From positions 10,109 through 23,771 of the forward strand of contig DMMN01000358.1 in assembly GCA_003453835.1 (NCBI GenBank): a stretch of DNA of 13,663 nt, written 5' to 3'. This DNA comes from Bacteroidota bacterium. Its GTDB lineage: Bacteria > Bacteroidota > Ignavibacteria > UBA10030. Below are positions 1 through 6,668 of the stretch, one piece after another (within the stretch, counting starts at the first letter, position 1; each line of letters begins with the position of its first letter). The position numbers and the translations under genes are program-made. The notes beneath the pieces are model-generated. The model worked only from the letters and a program-made list of their open reading frames with translations, made no database searches and was not told the DNA's origin.

Positions 1-1648
1 CCTGCGAGCCCGTCACAAAGTCGTGACGCCCCCCGCGCGTAAAGCATCGCTGGAAGAGGTTGAACGATCCTTTGTCGATGTTGAAGGAGTATTTTCGTCC
101 GCCCGTGGTTATCGATTTGGGATCGAGCATGGCACAATCTTGAACGGTCGTCCAGAATGCCCATTGGAGAAGGACACAACTGTATCCGAAATACCGTGCT
201 GTCACATCACGAATCCAACAGTCAGTGGTTCGGCTCAGGGATATGGCCGTCCATCCGTGGCGTTCGTCGTTGTCATTTGCATAGACGGATGTAATGAACA
301 TGTTCTCGACACCGCTATCGCTGATCCGTCCGCTCTTGAGGTCTTTGTACACGACACCCCCTCCGAACGCTTTCGAGAGAGCCTGTACGAGGGGAATGTC
401 GATGGTGATCGTCTTCCCCTGCACAGCCGTGATGGTGCGTTCATATCCGATCCGATACCCGCCTGTCGACCAACCGTACTGAGCCATCTGCAGTGTGTCG
501 ATCCACGCCTGATTGGGCGTTCGCAGCACAATGATGCGATCCCCCGGACGAAAACCGGCAGCATCCTGGACCTCAAAACTCCTGGATCCCGACGGAACGT
601 ACTGGGAAATGATCGGTACCTCACCGGCGATCTGTGTCGTCGGCCGCGTGGAATAGGTGAGTGTCATTTCACCCCACGAATCATCTTGAACGAAGACGAC
701 CGAATTCTGATGACCCGGAACATCTGCCGGATTGTTCACATACAGGAGGAGTCGTGCACTGGTGATTTCGCCCTGAACGGTTGTCACATCGAATCTTAGG
801 AAAATTTCCCTTGTAACGCTATTGTTGTTTCCTGCATTCTTCACTGCAAGATTCAAGTCGCCGCCGTAGTTGGAGTCCGCGTACGTCGCCGATCCCCGAA
901 CGTATGTGTCTGCGACCGGATTTAGGCCAATCAAGATGGCATTTGTATCTACCTTTGTACGTACTTCCAGAAGCGGCTTATGGGAGTTTTCGCGGCTATC
1001 GTAGGCGACATAGTCGTTCGCATGGGAAACTATTTGAAATGAGATGATCCGATCGCCGCGAAGTTCCTGCTGAACGCCTGAAGTCACGTCAAAGCCGATC
1101 CACGTATTTTGCGATGGGACGTCTTTCGTGTCCAGAACGAATCCGGACGATTGTTCCTTCTCTTCACCTTTGATCTGTATCAGGGTCACGGGAGTTGTTG
1201 AAGTCGAGAGCAACTCGGTGCCTCCATTTCCCGCGGAGTTTTGCCCCTGGCCGCGCAAGACAACGCCACCGGTCTTGATGACAAGCGAGTCGCTTATTCG
1301 GTACAATCCCTTCTTCAACAGCACGGCACCACGGAATCCGTCGCTGCCCAAAGGCAAACTCGATACAGTGTTGATCGCTTCCTGAATTCTTGACCTCATG
1401 TCTCCGGTATCCGGCGAAATTTCCACCCTGACAGGTACGATCGGAAGCGGAACACCTCCTCGTTTGTAACCCGCAAAGGAAAAATCGGGAATCGTGTTCA
1501 CTATATTTGTTTCGCCAACATTGGCAAACGGCACGTATTCCAATCGCCCACCGGCTCCCGGGAACACAAGCACCCTGCTTTGCGAAAAAGCAACGGGACC
1601 GAAAATGATAAGAGACACGACCCCAAGACCAATGATGTGTTTTTTCAT
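1..1648 (-). CDS. Pectate-lyase-superfamily beta-helix protein with a DNRLRE/CBM96-like insert (3' end beyond window)
   Basis: Reading the minus strand from ATG at 1648 gives 549 residues without a stop, so the gene continues past the window edge. Residues 1-22 (MKKHIIGLGVVSLIIFG...) form a clear signal peptide. Residues about 73-160 look like the first coils of a pectate-lyase-3 type right-handed beta-helix: an IQEAINT helix, KKGLYRIS, then VVLRGQGQ. Residues about 167-338 read as a DNRLRE (CBM96-like) module with its halves in unusual order. The helix resumes at about 343 with YVPSGSRSFEVQDAAGFRPG and continues to RHDFVTGSQ. The beta-helix part resembles exported proteins usually annotated as pectate lyase superfamily or hypothetical; I cannot assign catalytic residues or a substrate. 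The start lies 45 bp after the GH27 stop with only a weak AGG-type ribosome site, so it is probably co-transcribed. Any T9SS tail would lie outside the window. Confidence 0.8.
   Translation of the reverse strand, partial: MKKHIIGLGVVSLIIFGPVAFSQSRVLVFPGAGGRLEYVPFANVGETNIVNTIPDFSFAGYKRGGVPLPIVPVRVEISPDTGDMRSRIQEAINTVSSLPLGSDGFRGAVLLKKGLYRISDSLVIKTGGVVLRGQGQNSAGNGGTELLSTSTTPVTLIQIKGEEKEQSSGFVLDTKDVPSQNTWIGFDVTSGVQQELRGDRIISFQIVSHANDYVAYDSRENSHKPLLEVRTKVDTNAILIGLNPVADTYVRGSATYADSNYGGDLNLAVKNAGNNNSVTREIFLRFDVTTVQGEITSARLLLYVNNPADVPGHQNSVVFVQDDSWGEMTLTYSTRPTTQIAGEVPIISQYVPSGSRSFEVQDAAGFRPGDRIIVLRTPNQAWIDTLQMAQYGWSTGGYRIGYERTITAVQGKTITIDIPLVQALSKAFGGGVVYKDLKSGRISDSGVENMFITSVYANDNDERHGWTAISLSRTTDCWIRDVTARYFGYSCVLLQWAFWTTVQDCAMLDPKSITTGGRKYSFNIDKGSFNLFQRCFTRGGRHDFVTGSQ
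635..1150 (-). other. DNRLRE/CBM96-like module, halves in C-then-N order, inserted in the beta-helix
   Basis: This is a domain within the preceding CDS (residues about 167-338). Residues 169-231 match what I know as the second half of DNRLRE modules: W.GFDVTSGVQQEL, then ISFQIVS, then YDSRENSHKPLLEV. Residues 244-338 match the first half: VADTYVRGSATYADSNYGG, then EIFLRFDV, SARLLLYV and DDSWGEMTLTYSTRPT. The usual order is first half then second half. Here it is reversed, with a short joint (TKVDTNAILIGLN) linking the normal C-terminus to the normal N-terminus. The two halves are complementary with little overlap, so together they make about one module. DNRLRE modules are often attached to exported proteins, and CBM96 members bind alginate-like polymers. 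The assignment rests on remembered consensus motifs, not on a profile search. Confidence 0.55.
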
Positions 1649-1693
1649 CCCTGTACACCTAAATATTACAGATGATCTCCCTGCCGAGATTGT

Positions 1694-3292
1694 TCACCGT
1701 ACCTCATTTGTCTTCTGTGGCCGGATCCTGAACATCTCCGCTCCGTGAGGTGCAACGGCGACTTGGAATTGCTCCTCAAATTGTCCGACATCTTGTTGCC
1801 GCCACAGGTCGCGGACCGAGTGTGCACCAAGTAGACTGAGCGCACTGAACCGCACAATAACCGTGGAGTCCTTCGATCCGAGATTGAACACGCCCACCGC
1901 TTTCGAGCCATCCACCATCGGCTTGACGTAGACGCGGATGGAACCATCTGCGGACAGGCTGGTGGCCTGTTTTCCCAACGGATCCTGGTCGACGGCGAGC
2001 ACCTCTTCGTTCGTCAGCAAGCCCAGCGTAAACTCATCGAGTTTCTCCATATCACATCCGAGGAGGAGAGGCGATGAGAGAAGACACCAGAGGGTGATGT
2101 GCGTGTACTGTTCGTCCGGAGTCAGGAGAGTTGGACGGGGATTTCCCCAACCGACATAGCCGACGACGAGCATGTCCGGATCGTTCCAGTGGCCCGGTGT
2201 CCCATACGCAGCCCACCTGTCTTGCGAGAACCCGATCCGGCTCAGAGAGACCCACGTATCGCGGATATCCCCGGTCGTGCGCCACGAGTTGGCGATCTTC
2301 GAGAGTTCCGAGATGTTGTCGTACGGCGTATTGTTCGAGAGGCTCAGGATAATGTCCCGACTGCTGGCACGTAGCGCTTTGTCCATCTCGGATGTTTCGG
2401 GCACTTCGTTTGGATTCCAATCGTACTTCAGGTAGTCGATGCCCCACGTCGCCCATTGTTTGGCGTCGACCCTGGCAAAGGAATACTTGCCGATTGCCCA
2501 GGGAAGAATCTTCTTGTTTAAGTTTCCCCTTCTCGGGATGGTGGGGGTCGCCCAGGTTCCTTCCGGATTCTCGGCGCTTCCACCTATGTAGGTTGCATAG
2601 GAAGTTGTCCAAGGGGTGGAGTAGATACCCACCTTGAGGCCCATTGCATGGATGGTATCGCACAAGCCCTTCATGTCGGGGAATTTCTCATTCCCCTGGA
2701 TGGCGTTGAAAGCACCTCCACGCTTTCCCTGCCAGGCATCATCGATGTTGATATACGTCCAGCCATGATTAATCAGGCCGGAAGAAACCATAGCCCGGGC
2801 ACTCTGCATCACGTTTTCGGCGGTCACCTTTCCACCCCAGACATTCCAACTGTTCCATCCCAATGCCGGCGTGAGGGAGATCGTCTCTCCCACAACGATG
2901 CGGAACTTCCGCTCGTCCGCTCCCAGTGCGTTCTTAGCGCGAAGTGTGACAATGTGTTCTCCCCGTCTTGACAGCGTTCCGGTGATTTGACCGGTCCCGG
3001 CATCGACCTTTAGTCCCCGTGGCAATCCCTCAACGGAGAACTCCATCGGTCGAACACCCGTTGCCGGTATGCGATACAGAAACGGAGAGCCGGGTCGCAC
3101 GCCGAAAACGGACGGACCATTGATGCGAGGCGTCGGCGGAGGCTTAGGTGTGCGAATCTCAAAGCGTTTGACCGAATCCACGATTTCGGGCTGGCCCATG
3201 GCGTCGGTCCGGGGGACAAGCGTCAGAAGAAGCGCGATGGATGCCGTCGTAGCAATTCGATAGGCAAGAGTCGGATCACGAAATGGCTTCAT
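1694..3292 (-). CDS. GH27 alpha-galactosidase with N-terminal Ig-like domain
   Basis: Secreted or periplasmic glycosidase of 532 residues, predicted to release terminal alpha-D-galactose (some GH27 members act on beta-L-arabinopyranose instead). A signal peptide covers residues 1-33. A putative Ig (He_PIG-like) domain spans about 56-135 (VFGVRPGSPF, GLPRGLKVDAGTGQITGT). The GH27 barrel begins at LGWNSWNVWGG (144-154) and includes YINIDDAWQG and VGIYSTPW. The nucleophile is D291 in LKYDWN and the acid/base is D342 in WRTTGDIRD, by alignment with human alpha-galactosidase A D170 and D231. HWNDPDMLVVG (368-378) and VLAVDQDPLG (431-440) are also family hallmarks. A beta-sandwich closes the protein, and there is no T9SS tail. 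ATG at 3292 is preferred over an upstream in-frame start at 3343 because it has AAGGAGA just upstream and begins directly at the signal peptide. All catalytic elements are present. The family call is firm; the substrate is inferred. Confidence 0.93.
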   Translation of the reverse strand: MKPFRDPTLAYRIATTASIALLLTLVPRTDAMGQPEIVDSVKRFEIRTPKPPPTPRINGPSVFGVRPGSPFLYRIPATGVRPMEFSVEGLPRGLKVDAGTGQITGTLSRRGEHIVTLRAKNALGADERKFRIVVGETISLTPALGWNSWNVWGGKVTAENVMQSARAMVSSGLINHGWTYINIDDAWQGKRGGAFNAIQGNEKFPDMKGLCDTIHAMGLKVGIYSTPWTTSYATYIGGSAENPEGTWATPTIPRRGNLNKKILPWAIGKYSFARVDAKQWATWGIDYLKYDWNPNEVPETSEMDKALRASSRDIILSLSNNTPYDNISELSKIANSWRTTGDIRDTWVSLSRIGFSQDRWAAYGTPGHWNDPDMLVVGYVGWGNPRPTLLTPDEQYTHITLWCLLSSPLLLGCDMEKLDEFTLGLLTNEEVLAVDQDPLGKQATSLSADGSIRVYVKPMVDGSKAVGVFNLGSKDSTVIVRFSALSLLGAHSVRDLWRQQDVGQFEEQFQVAVAPHGAEMFRIRPQKTNEVR

Positions 3293-3295
3293 ACG

Positions 3296-3302
3296 TCTCC
3301 TT
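3296..3302 (-). promoter_or_regulatory. Ribosome binding site of the GH27 gene
   Basis: The minus strand reads AAGGAGA three bases before ATG at 3292. This close match to a Shine-Dalgarno sequence fixes the start inside the longer open frame. The spacing is short but workable. Confidence 0.6.
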
Positions 3303-3365
3303 TTTCTTCGTTGTCTGTGGTTTGTCGAATTTCCCAAGTTCATTGACGAGGGACGAAGCGCACGA

Positions 3366-3790
3366 TTACTTCTCTGAGGCGAGCTTCACAAGAACGACAT
3401 GTTGCAGAAATCGGTCCAACCGGTGGCGACCGCATTCGTGGTGAGCCGTCGCATATGGGTGACAAAATCGCCGCGACCGTGAAGGCACGGGTTGATGACG
3501 ATGCCGGGCTGAAGCTCGCGGATCCGTTCGATCGTGATGCACTTATCGCCGTCGGCAATCGGCGGTTTCCCATCAAACCACAAAAGATCGATCTTACCGT
3601 AACGTGCGAGCAGCTCCTCCACCTGTCCCTTCACCGTTGTCGCATAGGCTCTCTGATGCAACGAGAGTTCCGAGTCCGATCTTTGCAGGTTTCTCGGCTT
3701 CCAATCCGAACCGAGGGACGGGAATTCGGGATTCAATCTCGCTTTCTTCGTGATGTATGTTCTTGGGTTTCTCGGAAATTTTTCGCTCGG
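3366..3790 (-). pseudogene. GH29 alpha-L-fucosidase remnant (5' end and an internal part missing)
   Basis: The minus frame from 3790 to 3386 encodes about 134 residues that read as the middle of a GH29 alpha-L-fucosidase: NPRTYITKKARLNPEFPSLG, then VKGQVEELLARYGKIDLLWF followed by DG. The Asp after LLWF (codon near 3574-3572) is the family nucleophile. IRELQPGIVINPCLHG, GDFVT and ATGWTDFCN follow, all typical of the family. GH29 enzymes are usually over 400 residues, so the N-terminal third with the signal peptide and much of the C-terminal half are absent. A TAA at 3791-3793 closes the frame upstream. After DFCN the frame ends in MSFL and stop, but shifting frame there gives VVLVKLASEK and stop at 3366, which looks like a natural GH29 C-terminus. 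This suggests an internal deletion that fused the core to the last codons. It sits between the lyase-like gene and GH27, so the intact cluster probably included a fucosidase. An assembly fault is the main alternative. Confidence 0.75.
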
Positions 3791-3839
3791 TTATCTCAGT
3801 TTCCCCGGCGCGGCGGCTCGATCGAGAGAGTTGATCTGC

Positions 3840-5273
3840 TCACTTTATCAGAAGTAGCCTGATGGACTTCTTGTGATTCCCAACCGTGATGGAAGCTAAG
3901 TAGGTACCGCTGACGAGATGTGTGCCGTGAATCCTTGATGTATCCCATGTGCGTCGGTACGTGCCGGCAGCACGATACCCGTCGATCAGGGTCTCCACAT
4001 GGCGACCGCTAATATCATGAATCACCAATCGAACATGATTTGCTTCCGGCAGTCTATACTGGATTTCGGTGCGCGGGTTGAATGGATTGGGATAACTCAG
4101 AAACTCGAAATCTTCAGGGGTCGGATCGTGCTCAATAACTCCGGTGGTGCCTTGGGTCGTCGCAGTGGAGACGTTAGAAAAGTCCGAATTTCCGAACACA
4201 TTCTCCGACCTAATCCTGTAGTAATAGAGCGTTGAGGCGGTTAGCCCGGTATCGGAGTAGCTGGTTTGATTCGCTCTTGCGGTTGCTCGATACGACCAGG
4301 TTGCACCGTCCATCGAGCGGTCGATTCTGAATTGGTCTTCGCTGCTTGAGTGTTCGGTCCAACTCAGATTGATTTGCCCTCTGGAAACTGCTGATGCACG
4401 TAAACCACCTGGCTCCTGTGGCGGAGCGGAAGTCTCGCCTTCGGCTAGAGAGATATCGGCGAAACGAACAAGTTCGTCGCGAAGCCTCGGTACCAACGAA
4501 AGATCACTCCCCAAGCTCCGATAGATGCCGTACTTGGGCCTGATGAACGTTGACCCCGTTCTCCACATCGCAATCCCGTTGTTGCTATAGATCAAAAGCA
4601 AAGAATCGTCACTTACTCTTCGTAACGTAATGCTATAGGTTCCGCTCTCGGTGAATTTGATCTTCTCATAAGCTTCTACCCATGTTCCCTTGAAGGGCGT
4701 CAAATCAGCGATCTTCAGCTTACCCCCTCCGCTTCCGCCCGAAGGGGCGGTGAAAATGAGCTCGAGCTTATCTGGGCTTCCGGCTCGAGGTGTGAGGGTC
4801 ATGAGAGGCGAAGCAGCATCCGGACCATCTCCAGCTTTGATCTGATGAATGTGACAGAATTGCGATGACGGCAGGAAGCCTGCATCAAGTTTGAATTTCC
4901 AGCGGTAGGTATGTGTTTCCCCGTACGAGGCTTTCATATTTTCCGGAGATGGCCCGTAGGTTTTGATTTCGTTTCGTTGTCTGTCTATCCGCTCGTTCGA
5001 GTCACCGTCGATGTCTTTATGAAGCGCAAATTCAAACACGTGCTTTCTGAGAAGACTATCCCAGGGTTCGGCGATGTGCTTGACCGGATGGAGCACATCG
5101 GGTACTTCGAGACCATAGCCTTTTGAGGTGATGCGCGCATAGGCGTTGCCGGTCGAATCCGCATCAAGGAACACTTGAGAATATGAAGAGGATGACACAA
5201 GAAGAAGATGCAGAAGGAACAAGCCGCCGCCCTGCCGGACGATTCTCGTTCCAGCGCTGATTGACCTGTGCAT
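3840..5273 (-). CDS. Exported jelly-roll polysaccharide-lyase-like protein with Fn3 and T9SS sorting domain
   Basis: 477 residues from ATG at 5273; the frame is open further up to 5342, but this ATG places the signal peptide (GGGLFLLHLLLVSSSSYSQ, ending near residue 33) at the N-terminus. Residues about 34-278 form a beta-rich domain with landmarks of jelly-roll lyases (heparin lyase I, PL20 and PL7 type): DRQRNEIKTYG (97-107), FCHIHQIK (139-146) and RPKYGIYRS (245-253). In that fold an R-x-E strand, a Q-I-H-like strand and a K-x-G-x-Y strand line the active site, so R100, E102, H141 or H143, Q144, K247 and Y248 or Y251 are candidate residues. A fibronectin type III domain follows (about 286-373). 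The T9SS type A tail is at about 388-477 (FLSYPNPFNPRTEIQYRLPE), which would send it to the cell surface or medium. The likely role is to cut an acidic polysaccharide and supply unsaturated ends to the GH105 product encoded just upstream. The lyase activity and family are inferred; the secretion tail is certain. Confidence 0.72.
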   Translation of the reverse strand: MHRSISAGTRIVRQGGGLFLLHLLLVSSSSYSQVFLDADSTGNAYARITSKGYGLEVPDVLHPVKHIAEPWDSLLRKHVFEFALHKDIDGDSNERIDRQRNEIKTYGPSPENMKASYGETHTYRWKFKLDAGFLPSSQFCHIHQIKAGDGPDAASPLMTLTPRAGSPDKLELIFTAPSGGSGGGKLKIADLTPFKGTWVEAYEKIKFTESGTYSITLRRVSDDSLLLIYSNNGIAMWRTGSTFIRPKYGIYRSLGSDLSLVPRLRDELVRFADISLAEGETSAPPQEPGGLRASAVSRGQINLSWTEHSSSEDQFRIDRSMDGATWSYRATARANQTSYSDTGLTASTLYYYRIRSENVFGNSDFSNVSTATTQGTTGVIEHDPTPEDFEFLSYPNPFNPRTEIQYRLPEANHVRLVIHDISGRHVETLIDGYRAAGTYRRTWDTSRIHGTHLVSGTYLASITVGNHKKSIRLLLIK

Positions 5274-5396
5274 ACTATTCCGCGAAACCCCAGGCTTCCG
5301 TGGATGTCTCATGCTGTCTGTTGAACGTTTTTCCATCTCCACATCCCCAGCGATTCTGAAATAGCGATCTCGTCATTTCTTTCCACCCCGACCGGT

Positions 5397-6551
5397 CTAT
5401 CGAAGCAGGGCCGTAGCACACCAGAGGATTGGTGCTTGTCCGTGAAAATCGCCCACATTGCGCTTGCGGTCCAGGTAGTACTGAAGGTCGTTGCTCTTGT
5501 TGGTTCCTTCGCACACTTCCCGGACGTCCGCGTTTTCGTCGAGATAACCAACGAGGCCAAGCCAGCCCTTACGGGCAGCCGGGCCGAACGTCTGTTCATC
5601 CAGCCACCCATTTTTGACTCCGGTGATCATCGCATACGTGAACATTGCCGTACAGGAAGTCTCCGGCCAGGCGTCCGGTTTGTCGATAAGCTGATGCCAC
5701 ATTCCGTTCGCGTCCTGGTACCGAAGAAGCGCGGCCATCATCGCGTTGTACCCTTGCACGATGCGTATGCGGTCGGCGTTGTCCTCCGGGAGGGAACGGA
5801 GCAGCTCACTCATCCCCGCGGCCATCCAGCCATTCCCCCGGCCCCAGAAGAAGGGAACGTCGGGAGCGTGGTAGAAAAGACCGTTTGGCTTTTGGAGCGA
5901 ATCGAGGTAGACAACCATTTCCCTCGCGGCGCGTTCGATGTACAAGCGCTCGCCGGTTGCACGGTAGGCTTGGGCCTGCGCGGCCGTAATCATGAACATA
6001 TCGTCGATCCACATGCGAGTTTGCCAGGTGAGACCTTTCTTGTAGTAATCCCATGATTGGTTGTTTGCGCGTGCGCCGAAGGGTTCGCCCCACTGCTTGT
6101 CCGCCATCGTTTTGCCGACATCGAGGTAACGCTGATCTTTGGTCTGGATGAACAGCTCCAGGGGGACTGCAGCGAACACCGTGTAGTCAACATGTTCGGC
6201 AACCGGGATGAGATCTCTCCGTTCGTTCAGCAGCGGCTCGAAACGACGAATGAGCCGTGCCTGTAGCTCTCCGTCGCCGGTGATCCGGGCGAAGGTCAGC
6301 GCACCGAACCATGTGCAGGTCTCCGGATAGGTGATGTATTTCGGCGGCGTACTTCTGCCGAAGTTTCCGTACGGGCTGGCAAGATAGCGCGCGGCAACAC
6401 GCGCTCCTATTTCCTGCGGCGAGAGCCCCTCCGGCCAGGGACCAAAATTTACTCCGGAGGATTTGCGTGAAATCAGTTGCGCACAACCCATCCAGGTAAG
6501 GGTTATGATGATTGGGATCATCCAGAGAACTCTTTTGTTCAATCGATCCAT
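5397..6551 (-). CDS. GH105/GH88-family unsaturated rhamnogalacturonyl (glucuronyl) hydrolase, lipoprotein
   Basis: 384 residues. The N-terminus MDRLNKRVLWMIPIIITLTW plus MGC is a lipoprotein signal with the lipidated Cys at residue 23, so the enzyme is probably anchored in the inner or outer membrane facing the periplasm. The rest is an (alpha/alpha)6 barrel of YteR/GH105 type: TWFGALTFARITGD (80-93), VDYTVFA, YYKKGLTWQTRMWIDDMFM (169-187), FFWGRGNGWMAAG (234-246), ETSCTAMFTYAM (297-308) and GDFHGQAPILW near the end. D183 in WIDDMFM is the likely catalytic Asp (YteR D143 equivalent). These enzymes hydrate the double bond of unsaturated uronic acids left by polysaccharide lyases, so a lyase is implied, probably the next gene downstream. 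The start is fixed by AAGGAGAGGA nine bases upstream. The length matches the family and the gene looks intact. Whether it prefers rhamnogalacturonan-derived or glucuronyl substrates cannot be read from the sequence. Confidence 0.9.
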   Translation of the reverse strand: MDRLNKRVLWMIPIIITLTWMGCAQLISRKSSGVNFGPWPEGLSPQEIGARVAARYLASPYGNFGRSTPPKYITYPETCTWFGALTFARITGDGELQARLIRRFEPLLNERRDLIPVAEHVDYTVFAAVPLELFIQTKDQRYLDVGKTMADKQWGEPFGARANNQSWDYYKKGLTWQTRMWIDDMFMITAAQAQAYRATGERLYIERAAREMVVYLDSLQKPNGLFYHAPDVPFFWGRGNGWMAAGMSELLRSLPEDNADRIRIVQGYNAMMAALLRYQDANGMWHQLIDKPDAWPETSCTAMFTYAMITGVKNGWLDEQTFGPAARKGWLGLVGYLDENADVREVCEGTNKSNDLQYYLDRKRNVGDFHGQAPILWCATALLR

Positions 6552-6560
6552 TGATGTTCT

Positions 6561-6570
6561 TCCTCTCCTT
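6561..6570 (-). promoter_or_regulatory. Ribosome binding site of the GH105 gene
   Basis: The minus strand reads AAGGAGAGGA nine bases before ATG at 6551, which supports that ATG over the in-frame start at 6590. Confidence 0.6.
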
Positions 6571-6668
6571 CCATTTCGCAGTCTGCGCACGAGCGGGGAT
6601 TCGCTCTCATCTGGTGCGATCTCATTCGTTGGCTATCGCCCGTCGAGAGTGAAGAGACGTCTCAGATG

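Noticed and set aside
23..799. Plus-strand open frame (258 codons) near the left edge
   Set aside because: The minus strand here encodes the beta-helix protein continuously to the window edge; the plus frame is its shadow.
3791..3839. Search for the missing GH29 N-terminus between the remnant and the lyase-like gene
   Set aside because: Only 49 bp are available, a TAA closes the frame at 3791-3793, and no other frame gives GH29-like residues. The 5' part is absent, not just frameshifted.
5436..6056. Plus-strand open frame (206 codons) opposite GH105
   Set aside because: It lies fully within the antisense of a well-conserved GH105 gene and has no recognisable motif.
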